DNA from: Cymbomonas tetramitiformis
Lineage: Eukaryota; Chlorophyta; Pyramimonadophyceae; Pyramimonadales; Pyramimonadaceae
Direction: 5' to 3'
Assembly: GCA_001247695.2 (NCBI GenBank)
Contig: LGRX02025952.1
Span: 1-64,000 of the forward strand
Length of the DNA stretch: 64,000 nucleotides
Shown here: positions 1-9,122 of the stretch, piece after piece
Layout of the letters: each line of letters begins with the position of its first letter
How positions within the stretch are numbered: the first letter of the stretch is position 1
The notes under the pieces: generated by a model
What the model saw: only the letters and a program-made list of their open reading frames with translations
Told to the model about the DNA's origin: nothing
Databases searched by the model: none
Program-made: the position numbers and the translations under genes

Positions 1-2
1 AA

Positions 3-632
3 CCAGAAGAGTGGGAGAGGAAGGCCGTCGCTGACGACATCCCAGGCACTCACAACGCCTTGTTGAAGATTCGGGAAGTTGCTGAGGAGGTGGAGAGCGA
101 CATTGACACGGAGGCGGCTCAGAGGCGCTCTCAAGACCGTCCTCCCCGTGCTGTTTCCTTCGCTAACCCACCACCTCGCACCCCCTTCTACAGGCGTACC
201 CCCTCTTCGAGCCGTCCAGCTCTTGCCATGCTGGAGAACGGGCCTGCCACCACCGTCGCCGCGGCAGTGACTCCTTTGCCACCACCACCTGGCCTCTCCC
301 GCCCTGATGCTCCGAAAGTCCGCCGGTGCTTCGCCTGCGGCTCTGCGGAGCACATCGTCCGTAACTGTACGGACGAGACTAAGCTCAAGGAGTGGAGGGC
401 CAATGCACCCGCTCGACTGGCGAACTCCCCTGGGTTTGTAGCCGCCGTCGTTTGGGCCATCGAGCAGCAGGAGGACATCTCCTCGGTGGATGGCGTCCCA
501 GAAGAGTTCTCCGAGGAGGTCTTGGCTCTTGCTACCTGTGAGGACGAGCAAAGCTACCAGACCCTGGCGGCCCTTGCGGGCATCGAGCTTGTGGAGGGTG
601 ACGGCCTTCCCCCGGTGGAGAGCGATGAATGA
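3..632 (+). CDS. Element 1 gag, C-terminal part (open at window edge)
   Basis: This frame is open from the first complete codon at position 3, so the N-terminus lies outside the window; the ORF is not a gene starting at 60. It ends at UGA 630-632. A single CCHC zinc knuckle with spacing CX2CX4HX4C (CFACGSAEHIVRNC, about 327-368) identifies it as the nucleocapsid part of a retrotransposon Gag, which packages element RNA in cytoplasmic particles. A proline- and alanine-rich stretch precedes the knuckle and an acidic tail follows it. The downstream pol frame (633-8243) is the same frame, separated only by this UGA, so Gag and Gag-Pol are probably made from one RNA by stop-codon readthrough. The knuckle is directly visible; readthrough is inferred. 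Confidence 0.85.
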   Translation, partial: PEEWERKAVADDIPGTHNALLKIREVAEEVESDIDTEAAQRRSQDRPPRAVSFANPPPRTPFYRRTPSSSRPALAMLENGPATTVAAAVTPLPPPPGLSRPDAPKVRRCFACGSAEHIVRNCTDETKLKEWRANAPARLANSPGFVAAVVWAIEQQEDISSVDGVPEEFSEEVLALATCEDEQSYQTLAALAGIELVEGDGLPPVESDE

Positions 633-647
633 CTGGCCGGCGGCCAG
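630..647 (+). promoter_or_regulatory. In-frame UGA with adjacent hairpin at the gag/pol junction
   Basis: The only stop between gag and pol is UGA at 630-632. It is followed immediately by a perfect 6-bp stem, CTGGCC (633-638) and GGCCAG (642-647), with a GGC loop. Codons after it stay open to 8243. A leaky stop plus a nearby RNA structure is the known arrangement in readthrough-type gag-pol elements. Here the hairpin starts directly after the stop instead of after a spacer, so its role is uncertain. Confidence 0.5.
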
Positions 648-3600
648 CCCCAGACCCTGCCCTTCGAGGAAGTGAGGTCTTGCCCTGATGATCAGACCCT
701 CTCCGCCCTGGAGAAGCGGTCAGAACCAGTGGAACCCCGACGCGCCCGAGGACGCAGCGACCCTTGGGGCCAACGTCCCCATCCCAAGAGCGTGGCCTTC
801 ACCTCTGGGACCCGCTTGCGACGCACCTACCGCTCAGCTGGTGCCCCATCGCCGCCGAGGGATGACTTGTCCAGCCACCCTCTTGCAGGAAGCACCCCCT
901 TCGATGAGCCGTCGCTACCTCTTGATGACGGCCCTGCTTATACACAAGCGAGGATCGAGGGTCTGAGGGGACGGCGAGTTCCCCGGCACAGACCCCCCAT
1001 TATGGGCAACAACCGCGGAGAGCCCCGCGACCTTCGCCCCCGACCGCGTGTTGTCCTGCCGCTGTCCATCTATCAGTCCAACCTCGCAGACCCACGGAAA
1101 AGGCTAACTGCGTGGCACTGGAAGAGAGATCTGTACTCCCTCCCCCTCGAAGTCGCCATGCAGAAGGTCCGCAGAGCTCTGTGCAAGTCCCCAGAGGCTG
1201 CCAAGGACCTGGTGGATAAGATGTCGGAGCGCGTCCGCAGCCGCGTACACTCTGGGAGTCGATCGCCAAAGGAGCGCGTGAACCGCGCCAACCAGCTGGC
1301 AGAGAGGATACGCATTGCCCGCGAACCTCAAGATCGCAAGGAGGGCCATCAGCGCATAGCATTGTGGCACCTCCTTTCACACGACGGTCGCCAGCAAGTC
1401 CCCGAATCCTCTAACACCACCTCCCACGACCTCTACGCGGCTTGGAGAGAGCTGTCGCCTGCCGAGCAGCAAAAGGCAATCGCCACTTCGAGTCCAGACT
1501 CTTCCCCAGGTAGCAGGCTGTGGGAAAAGGAGGGCGCACGAAGAGCAGCAGCGAGGTCTTCGACATCCCTCTGCACCCTGGACACTGAAGTGGGCACGAT
1601 ACCTGGGACAGCGGGAGATGTGGGTTTACCTGGCGCCTGGTGCAGTCTGCACGCAGTACACCAGTACAAGATGAGGAAGCTGGGTCCCAGCCCCTTGGGA
1701 GCATCCCCTCCATCATCCTCGCTGGCCGAGCCCACAACAGAGACTACATCTTCGCACCATGATAACGCGCCGGCCACTCCGGGAGGAAACCCCGAAGGTT
1801 CATCCTACTGCTCAGAGGCGGAGGAGACCTCCGCACCCAGTTCGCTTTGCTTCACCCAGCAGATGACCACCGTCAGAACGCATGAAGCGGATGAAGCGCC
1901 ACCCTGTCTCGACAGCCACCCCATCGCTGAAGACCCCGAGGTGATGGAAGAGGAGTCCTCGGTCAATTCGCTCTGCTTCACCCAGCAGATGGCAGCAGCT
2001 GGGACCCCTCAGACGAGAACTGACCACCAGAGCTCCCACCAGCTCGCCCACAACTCCCCTGCTGGCAGCCCTCAGCATGACGAGGATCCTCTCACCCATG
2101 GCGGTCTCACCAATAGTGTCGCTACCCATGTGAGCCCCACAACAAGCGGCACTACCCACGTGAGCCCCACAGTAAGCGGCACTACCCATGTTAGCCCTAC
2201 CACCAGTGGCACTACACATGTGAGCCCTACTACCAGTGACACCACCCATGTGAGCCCTACCACCAGCGACACCACTCATGTCAGCCCCACCTCGAGCGAA
2301 TGCACCTCAGCGGGCACCCTGCTGACGGCGAGTGCAGACAACCTCGTCAGTCATCCGACTGAAGATGTTGATTTGCTGGATGAGGAGTTCTACGCCGCGT
2401 GTAGGCAAACGTTGGAGGAATGCCGCGAGGCCTCGGACAACCTCCTCCCCAACCTCAAGTGCAAAAGCATACGCACAGATGGGGGAGTTCAGTGGAAGAC
2501 CGACATCGAGGGTACCCTCGCAGCGGCACATGATGAAGAAGGACCGCTACTGCTGGTATTCTACGCAACCCTCAGAGGGCACACGGTCAAGGTGCTGATT
2601 GACTCGGGGGCCTCTGACAACTTCATCTCGGAGCAGAGCGCTAAGCGATGTGGCCTCACAACACGAGCCGGCTCCGAGATGCGAGTCACCCTGGCGGATG
2701 GATCTGTGAAGATCACTGGCGCCACCGCGTACGCCAAGTTTAACACGCACACCACCACGGGCACCTATACGGAGAACGCCCTTGCCCTCCGGATCCTACC
2801 ACTGGGCATACAGGTGGATGTTATCCTCGGCGGAAGGTGGCTGCGCAGTCACTCTCCTGTCACTCTGGGCTATGAAGGGAATGGCTCCGTCTCCTTCCTC
2901 AGGAAGTCCCGCAGTGGCAAGATTGGGGATCGCGTCACCATCACAGGCTGTTCTCCTGGGAAAGCATCTGGGGACAGGTCTCCGAAGGGCACGGCCTGCG
3001 CGGGATTGGTGGATGAGGTGTTCCTAACCCCTGCCCAGCTGAAGAAGTACCTGGTGTACGCGGAGACGCAGACGCTACGCGGCAATGACGACCCGGAGAT
3101 ACAGCCCGCCTGGCTCATGGTGGCCGAGAAGTCCCCCGACGATACTGCTTCTGCCTTTGCAGCCACGGCTATCGACTCTGAGAACGCCGAACCCGCTGCG
3201 GATACTGAAGATGCAGAAGTAAGCCCTGAGTGGACCCTCAAGTTTCAGGACTTCTGGGGTGAGGAGTACAAGAAGGAGATGACGACTGCCCTACCGAACA
3301 TCGATGGACTCAGACATGACCCCCAAGATGAAGCCAACATTAACCTGGACCCTGAGCTGAGCAAGAAGGGACCTCCCTGCCAGCGCATCTACAAGAAGTC
3401 CGCAGAGGAACTCCGCCAACTTCGAGAACGCGTGGAGACTCTGATGTCCAAGGGCTACATCCGACCCTCTTCCAGCCCTTATGCAGCTCCCTGTTTGATG
3501 GTCCCTAAACCTGGGAACCCCAAGGAGCTGCGACTGGTGATCGATTACCGGCTCCTCAACCGCCAGACAGTTAAGGACAAGTATCCTCTCCCGGACATCC

Positions 3601-6600
3601 AGATGATGTTCGACGAGATGCAGGGTGCGAAGTTCTTCTCTTCGTTCGACGCGGTGGATGGCTTCTGGCAAGTACCGATGGCACCAGGAGATGTCGAGAA
3701 GACCGCCTTCACCACCCAGATGGGGTCATATGAGTGGTTGGTCATGCCGCAGGGGCTGCAGAATTCACCATCTCAGTACCAGCGACGGATGCAGCGGGCC
3801 TTGGGCCATCTCCCATTTGTTCGGATCTTCATCGATGATGTGGTCGTCTTCAGCAATACCGCTGCAGAGCACTACGAGCACGTCAAACAACTGCTCCTGA
3901 CATGCAGGGAGAAGGGCGTCTTCCTCAAGAGGTCCAAGTGCCAGCTGTTGAAGAAATCCTTGCGGTTCCTTGGCCACTGTATCTCCGCAGATGGCTGCAG
4001 ACCCCAACACGACAAGGTGGCTGCAGTGAGGGACTGGCCCGAGCTGGAGACGGTTACCCACGTCAGGCAGTTCTTGGGCCTAGCGGGGTATTACCGCAGG
4101 TTCATCCACTGCTTCTCCGAGATCGCTCAGCCCCTCACCCGGTTGACCAAGTCGGACGTACCCTGGGAGTGGGGTCCCATGCAGCAGTGGGCCTTCGAGG
4201 AGCTGAAGAAGGCCCTCACATCAGCGCCAGTGCTCGCCTTGCCCAACATTAAGGGTGCCGCAGACGGCACAGCACCTTTCGTGGTGCAGACGGATGCTAG
4301 CGGCATCGCTCTTGGGGGAGTACTGATGCAAGACAATGGAGATGGTCTTGGGCTGCGCGTGATAGCATACGAGAGCCGCCAGTTCTCAGCCGCCGAGCAG
4401 AATTATCACACCGGCGAGCGTGAGCTAGGTGCTCTACACCACTGTACCACCGTCACCTGGCGGCATTACCTCATCTTCACCAACTTCCGCATCCAGGGTG
4501 ATCACCGCCCCCTTGAATGGCTGATGGAACCTGGCAGAGAGCTTAGCCGCAGACAGGCACGCTGGTACATGGATCTGGTGGAGGTGGGAGTCCCGAGAAT
4601 GGAGTACATCAAGGGAGCGCTGCTGCTGGTACCAGACGCCCTGTCCAGAAGACCCGACTTCAAAGACAAGGACGTTCGCGAGGGGTTGAAGGAGGCAGGA
4701 GTGATCGACCCCACCTCAGACCTGCCGAAAGACCCTCTGGCAACGCTGGAGTCTGAATGCTTCTCCAGCTCACCACCCGCAGCTCATCCCCACTGGGCCC
4801 AGACGGTTGACTGTTGGCTCTCAGCAGTGGAAACCCTCTCCGTGGCGGAACAGGCCATGGACATGGGGGAGACCATCGCTCTCGTTAATCCGAAGCTCTA
4901 TAAGGGAATGAAGGAGGATCACCTCGACTTCGACATGCCTGACTGGCCTGAAGCTGATAGCGCGAAGCCGACAGAAGCTCCACACCAACCCCCTGACAGA
5001 GCTCCACCTCAGATAAGGATAACGAGGAGCATGTCACGCGCTGGAAAAGCCTCTACGACCCCAGCGCCTCCACAGTTGGCGTCACCGAAGACGCGAACGC
5101 CTACATCACGAGCTGACGCATCGGAGGCGCCCGCTGAGAAGGTGCGAGTGAGCTCACCACCCCCGCAGCAGGCGCCCCAGCAGTCAGCTCCATCCCCGGT
5201 CCTTCACCCGCAAAAACGGCAGACTCCCCCCGAAGACTCACAGAATTGGCGTGTCCGAGCAGAGTACTCCTCGAAGTACGCCGAGAAGTTTGGACCCTTC
5301 GATGTGGACGCCTGTTGTGACTTTGGCGGCCGCAACAGACAGGCGGATAGATTCTGGACAGACTGCCTTTCAGAGAAATGGAGGGGCCTTCGGGTTTGGT
5401 GTAACCCTCCATATAACTCCAAGCACATTACGGTGGAGGCGATTTTGAACAAGTATATCGCAGAATGGAAGGCAGACCCAGAAAACACCTCAGCAGTCTT
5501 CGTTCTACCAGATCACCAGTCCAAGCTCCCCGCGTGGCGCAAACTTTTCAGAAAGGCTAATATGCAGATCGTGGAGGTCATCCCTACTCACGATGATAAG
5601 GGCGAGCCCAATCAGTTCTTCGAGAACCCAGATGGGAAGGCCTTCGACCTTCGTTGGCCTGTTCTGATAGTACACGCCCCTCCCGCCAAACCACAGCCAG
5701 CACGCGTGAGGCACCCGCGAACAGCCCCCGCTGTGATAAGGACAGGTGAGGCAGCAGCCTTCAGAGACGCAACCTCCCAGCAGTCGGACTCAAAGTTCCT
5801 GCGTGCGTTGAAAGCGGAGTACACCCGAGAGGGGACACTTCGTTCGCTGCGGGAGAAAGTGAAGGCGGCACCACACCAATGCCTACAAGACTTCAGGCTG
5901 GTGGGTGAAGTGGTTTGGAGGACCGCAGCAGGGAGATATCAGTTGGTGCTGGGGGAGGACTCTCCACTTCGAGAAGTAGTGATTCGCCATGCTCATGAGT
6001 CATTGTCCTCAGGCCATACTGGGCGAGACAAGACTCTGGAGAGGGTGCTGCGACGCTTCTATTGGCGTGGTGCCGCGGAAGATGTGGGCACCTGGGTTGC
6101 ATCCTGCGCAGTGTGCCAATCAGTGAGGCCGCGGGGAACTTACCCGGATGGGTTGCTAAACCCTCACAGCATCCCGAACAGGCCATGGCAGGATGTCGCG
6201 GTGGACTTCGTCACCGGCCTGCCGGTATCAGAGAGGGGCAATGATGCTTTCGTGGCCTTCACCTGCAAGCTGACGAAGATGGTCCACGTTGTGCCGATGA
6301 ACTTCGGCGACAGCTCCGCAGCTGTGGTGGCCAGAATCTACTTTGACTCGGTGTGGCGCTTACATGGCGCGCCTATGAAGATTGTCTCTGATCGTGACCC
6401 GCGGTTTCAAGATGCTTTCTGGCAGGAACTCATGAGACTGATGGGTGTGAAAGTGGCTCGTACCACGCCGTACAACCCTCGGTCTGACGGCCAGGCGGAA
6501 CACAGCAACAGGGTTATTGAGGACATGCTCAGGTCCTTTGTTGACGCCAATGTGGAGGACTGGGATCTGTTCACCACTAACGTGGAGTTCGCGATCAATG

Positions 6601-8243
6601 ACTCCAGGAGTGAATCTACTGGCTTCACGCCGTTTGAACTGGTGTTCGGGTTCTCGCCGCTGTCGCAGTTGGATCTTTTCCTGGAGGCCGCGCAGTCCAC
6701 CGCCGGACGACGAACTGGGGGAGTAGGCACCGCACACGAAGTGGCTGTGAAATTTTCGTCGCAGCTGCGGGACGCCAGGCAGCGGTTGGAGCTGGCTCAA
6801 CAGCGACAGCGCGAACAGTTTGATCGCAGACACGGGCAGCGGGAGTATGCTGTTGGAGATCTGGTCTGGATAGAGGCGAAACACCTTACGGAGAAGGTGA
6901 TGGATCGCTCCATCTGTAGGAAACTGACCAAGCGCTGGCATGGACCAGTTCCTGTGACCGAACGCTTCTTCAGCGATATACAGATGACCATGCCCGAGGC
7001 CGACAGAGGAGCTCCAGTAGCCTACCGCCTACGCCTCCCTCCTCACTGGCGGATTCACGACGTGTTCGCTCAACATCGCCTCAAACCGTACACCAGCGGT
7101 CAAGATGCTTTTGCCGCACGCGATCACCTAGCAGTACCTGAAGAGGTGGTAGTGGACGGTCAGAAGGAAGCACACGTTGAGCGTATCCTTGCACGTCGAG
7201 TGCGGTCTGTTCGAGGAAAGGAGGTGGAAGAGTGGAAGGTTCGCTGGACTGGCTACTCCAAAGCTCACGACCAATGGAGGACGCGTGACAAACTTGAACG
7301 CGGAAGTCCACTTCAACAACTTCGTGAATTCGAGCAAGCGAGACTGCACATGGAAGCGCAAGTCCGCGACGAAGCCACTCGGCGACGCGAGCAGCGTGGC
7401 CGCCACTCCGCTCAAGCCGGAATGACACTGGCCCACCTCATCACCAATCCCTGCGATGAACTGGACCAGCTCGAACAGATGGAAGATGATATCCCCCTGC
7501 CGTGGGAACGCCAAGAGCGCGTGGAAGATGGGTCGTTGGCACTGGTGACAGAGCTGCTGGCAATACAGGCAAAAACAACCCGCACGCCCAGGATTCTCGT
7601 ACTTTTCAGCGGTACTGGCTCAGTAGAGAGGGAATTCCTAAATTGCTTCCCCTCCGCCTCAGTGGTGACCCTCGACTCCGGGCATATCTGGCAACCCACT
7701 CATGTGTGTGACATCCTGCAATGGGACTACAAGCAATACCCGCCTGGATTCTTCGATGTTATTTGGGCAAGTCCCCCCTGCAGGCAGTACAGTCAAGCGC
7801 GCACCACTGGTGGACCCCCTGACCTTCCCCAGGCTGACAAAATCGTACGACGAGCATTGCAGATCATTGACTACCTAGAGCCAAAACATTGGTTCATGGA
7901 AAACCCCAGAGGTCGCTTCCCTAACGCGCTACGGCTTCGCCCTATGATGCGCCAGCTTCCCCCACCGCTGGTGTGTACCTACTGCATGTATGGTACGCAG
8001 TACATGAAACCCACCTGCATATGGACGAACTCAGCACCACCCTCGCCCCTGCTACGCTGTACTACTTCAACACCGTGTGCGTGCAGATGGGCAACCGGTG
8101 CTCACCCAGAGACTGCTCAGCTTGGACCTCACCCGCAGCAGACTGGAGCAGGTCGATCTGCGAGTGTATACCCCGTACCAGCACTCCTGCTACGACAACT
8201 TTTCCGACATTTACGCCTCCGCGACACTGAAGACCCGCTTTAG
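633..8243 (+). CDS. Element 1 Pol: protease, RT, RNase H, Dam-like MTase, integrase, chromodomain, C5 MTase
   Basis: Residues are counted from the codon after UGA 630-632 (about 2536 residues). A long low-complexity N-terminal region leads to a retropepsin (LIDSGAS, Asp657). The RT has VIDYRLLN, a FSSFDAVDGFWQ-type motif A and catalytic FIDD at 1068-1069. RNase H follows (VVQTDASG). A Dam-like domain (about 1538-1700) has DVDACCD and NPPY (1591-1594). The integrase has an HHCC finger and a DDE triad at D1858, D1920 and E1956, an exact DX35E spacing. A chromodomain lies near 2178-2230 (WKVRWTGY). A C5-cytosine methyltransferase domain (about 2320-2470) has LFSGTGSVE, ASPPC (Cys2383) and MENPRG (Glu2423). 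No internal stop or frameshift is visible, so the element may be young. The order RT-RH-IN-chromodomain is that of Ty3/gypsy chromoviruses; the two methyltransferases are extras. Confidence 0.88.
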   Translation: MAGGQPQTLPFEEVRSCPDDQTLSALEKRSEPVEPRRARGRSDPWGQRPHPKSVAFTSGTRLRRTYRSAGAPSPPRDDLSSHPLAGSTPFDEPSLPLDDGPAYTQARIEGLRGRRVPRHRPPIMGNNRGEPRDLRPRPRVVLPLSIYQSNLADPRKRLTAWHWKRDLYSLPLEVAMQKVRRALCKSPEAAKDLVDKMSERVRSRVHSGSRSPKERVNRANQLAERIRIAREPQDRKEGHQRIALWHLLSHDGRQQVPESSNTTSHDLYAAWRELSPAEQQKAIATSSPDSSPGSRLWEKEGARRAAARSSTSLCTLDTEVGTIPGTAGDVGLPGAWCSLHAVHQYKMRKLGPSPLGASPPSSSLAEPTTETTSSHHDNAPATPGGNPEGSSYCSEAEETSAPSSLCFTQQMTTVRTHEADEAPPCLDSHPIAEDPEVMEEESSVNSLCFTQQMAAAGTPQTRTDHQSSHQLAHNSPAGSPQHDEDPLTHGGLTNSVATHVSPTTSGTTHVSPTVSGTTHVSPTTSGTTHVSPTTSDTTHVSPTTSDTTHVSPTSSECTSAGTLLTASADNLVSHPTEDVDLLDEEFYAACRQTLEECREASDNLLPNLKCKSIRTDGGVQWKTDIEGTLAAAHDEEGPLLLVFYATLRGHTVKVLIDSGASDNFISEQSAKRCGLTTRAGSEMRVTLADGSVKITGATAYAKFNTHTTTGTYTENALALRILPLGIQVDVILGGRWLRSHSPVTLGYEGNGSVSFLRKSRSGKIGDRVTITGCSPGKASGDRSPKGTACAGLVDEVFLTPAQLKKYLVYAETQTLRGNDDPEIQPAWLMVAEKSPDDTASAFAATAIDSENAEPAADTEDAEVSPEWTLKFQDFWGEEYKKEMTTALPNIDGLRHDPQDEANINLDPELSKKGPPCQRIYKKSAEELRQLRERVETLMSKGYIRPSSSPYAAPCLMVPKPGNPKELRLVIDYRLLNRQTVKDKYPLPDIQMMFDEMQGAKFFSSFDAVDGFWQVPMAPGDVEKTAFTTQMGSYEWLVMPQGLQNSPSQYQRRMQRALGHLPFVRIFIDDVVVFSNTAAEHYEHVKQLLLTCREKGVFLKRSKCQLLKKSLRFLGHCISADGCRPQHDKVAAVRDWPELETVTHVRQFLGLAGYYRRFIHCFSEIAQPLTRLTKSDVPWEWGPMQQWAFEELKKALTSAPVLALPNIKGAADGTAPFVVQTDASGIALGGVLMQDNGDGLGLRVIAYESRQFSAAEQNYHTGERELGALHHCTTVTWRHYLIFTNFRIQGDHRPLEWLMEPGRELSRRQARWYMDLVEVGVPRMEYIKGALLLVPDALSRRPDFKDKDVREGLKEAGVIDPTSDLPKDPLATLESECFSSSPPAAHPHWAQTVDCWLSAVETLSVAEQAMDMGETIALVNPKLYKGMKEDHLDFDMPDWPEADSAKPTEAPHQPPDRAPPQIRITRSMSRAGKASTTPAPPQLASPKTRTPTSRADASEAPAEKVRVSSPPPQQAPQQSAPSPVLHPQKRQTPPEDSQNWRVRAEYSSKYAEKFGPFDVDACCDFGGRNRQADRFWTDCLSEKWRGLRVWCNPPYNSKHITVEAILNKYIAEWKADPENTSAVFVLPDHQSKLPAWRKLFRKANMQIVEVIPTHDDKGEPNQFFENPDGKAFDLRWPVLIVHAPPAKPQPARVRHPRTAPAVIRTGEAAAFRDATSQQSDSKFLRALKAEYTREGTLRSLREKVKAAPHQCLQDFRLVGEVVWRTAAGRYQLVLGEDSPLREVVIRHAHESLSSGHTGRDKTLERVLRRFYWRGAAEDVGTWVASCAVCQSVRPRGTYPDGLLNPHSIPNRPWQDVAVDFVTGLPVSERGNDAFVAFTCKLTKMVHVVPMNFGDSSAAVVARIYFDSVWRLHGAPMKIVSDRDPRFQDAFWQELMRLMGVKVARTTPYNPRSDGQAEHSNRVIEDMLRSFVDANVEDWDLFTTNVEFAINDSRSESTGFTPFELVFGFSPLSQLDLFLEAAQSTAGRRTGGVGTAHEVAVKFSSQLRDARQRLELAQQRQREQFDRRHGQREYAVGDLVWIEAKHLTEKVMDRSICRKLTKRWHGPVPVTERFFSDIQMTMPEADRGAPVAYRLRLPPHWRIHDVFAQHRLKPYTSGQDAFAARDHLAVPEEVVVDGQKEAHVERILARRVRSVRGKEVEEWKVRWTGYSKAHDQWRTRDKLERGSPLQQLREFEQARLHMEAQVRDEATRRREQRGRHSAQAGMTLAHLITNPCDELDQLEQMEDDIPLPWERQERVEDGSLALVTELLAIQAKTTRTPRILVLFSGTGSVEREFLNCFPSASVVTLDSGHIWQPTHVCDILQWDYKQYPPGFFDVIWASPPCRQYSQARTTGGPPDLPQADKIVRRALQIIDYLEPKHWFMENPRGRFPNALRLRPMMRQLPPPLVCTYCMYGTQYMKPTCIWTNSAPPSPLLRCTTSTPCACRWATGAHPETAQLGPHPQQTGAGRSASVYPVPALLLRQLFRHLRLRDTEDPL
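2120..2300 (+). repeat. 30-bp coding minisatellite in element 1 Pol
   Basis: Six imperfect tandem copies of a 30-bp unit encode a Thr/Ser/Pro decapeptide (THVSPTTSGT and variants). They lie in the low-complexity linker between Gag and protease. Copies stay in frame, so number changes are tolerated. A few hundred bases upstream and downstream the linker also repeats a short SLCFTQQM segment (about 1843-1866 and 1966-1989). Confidence 0.85.
5245..5725 (+). other. Dam-like N6-adenine methyltransferase domain in element 1 Pol
   Basis: The translated segment has the layout of the phage-type Dam family (the family I know as PF05869): a DVDACCD motif, an R-N-R-Q-A-D-R-F-W-T turn, W-R-G-L-R-V-W-C leading into the catalytic NPPY motif, then a strand with VFVLP and a final strand ending in LIVHAPP. 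NPPY is the signature of amino-methyltransferases that act on adenine or cytosine N4. It sits between RNase H and integrase. The same domain recurs in elements 2 and 3. DIRS-type retroelements are known to carry such a domain; its place in a Ty3/gypsy Pol is unusual. Confidence 0.75.
7580..8040 (+). other. C5-cytosine methyltransferase domain in element 1 Pol
   Basis: Motif I is LFSGTGSVEREF, motif IV is ASPPCRQYS with the catalytic Cys, and motif VI is MENPRGRF. The segment ends with a C-x-YG...KPTCIWTN stretch like the short phage-type cytosine methylases. The tail after IWTN (to 8243) is not recognisable as a target-recognition domain. The domain follows the chromodomain at the very C-terminus. 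It would transfer a methyl group from S-adenosylmethionine to C5 of cytosine if active; activity is inferred. Confidence 0.8.
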
Positions 8244-8431
8244 ATTCCAAGTGGCACCCTTCTTCTTGAAAGTGGTGCCCTGGTAGCGGCAGGCAAACTA
8301 TGCTCGAAGAGGAACCAGAGAACCTAAGAACTGGAAACAGCAAGGAACCAGAGAACCTAAGAACTGGAACTTAGATGGGTACCTTAGCGGAGTGATCCCA
8401 GGAGGTAGACCACTCCTAAGGGGGGGAGAGT

Positions 8432-9122
8432 TGTGCCCGGAGGCACAGCGTGAGCCGATATGCCTATGCGTCCGTATGTGTGTCATCGGGGGTAATCTGG
8501 GATTGGCACGATGACAGTGAATTGGGCTTGAAATCACGATGAGAATGAATACCAGATGTCCGGGGTATGACAGTATGACACTATGACACTATGACAGTAT
8601 GACAGTATGACACTATAGTAGTATGACAGTACTGTGGGGGTGTCATCGTGGAACTCAGTCAGACCCTCGAAGAATGGTCAGATTCGCATCGGGGTTGAAA
8701 AGACAATGAAATCGAATATCAGATATTAAGGTTATGACAGTATGACAGTATGACGCTATGACAGTATGACAGTATGACAGTACAGTAGTATGACAGTACT
8801 GTGGGGCAGTCATCGTGTCAGCCTGTTGGCATAACATCTGAATCGAGAATGACGAATCGGAATTAGAAATGAGATCGGATCGGGAACTGAACGTTGAGCC
8901 GAAGTGTGACATCGGCTCTCGAGTGGTTGACCCTGCAACCTGAGTGACGAGTGAATAAGTAGAGCACTTGAGAAGTGTTTAGCCTTCAGAACTCGGAACC
9001 GAATTATCGTTTGTACCTCAATCTGGCCCTGATCCAGTATATTATAAAAATCCGAATTGTGTACCTTTGCACGTTCAATCAAAAACATATCTCCGAGCAT
9101 CTGTCGTCGTGCCCCTGGCACA
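8432..9122 (+). repeat. 3' LTR of element 1
   Basis: The LTR begins TGTGCC and ends GGCACA, a perfect 6-bp inverted terminus, 691 bp long. It is preceded by a polypurine tract (about 8418-8430, G-run then AGAG). A second, 633-bp copy ends element 2 (26927-27559), and the two align along most of their length. Two clusters of a 10-bp TATGACAGTA-type repeat (about 8571-8635 and 8734-8800) account for much of the length difference. The LTR lies within the integrase of element 3, so element 1 inserted there; TGTGG at 9123-9127 is the likely target duplication, but the other side is outside the window. Confidence 0.88.

Noticed and set aside
672..674. GTG at 672 as the true pol start
   Set aside because: The frame is open from the codon after the gag UGA, and nothing supports initiation at this GTG.
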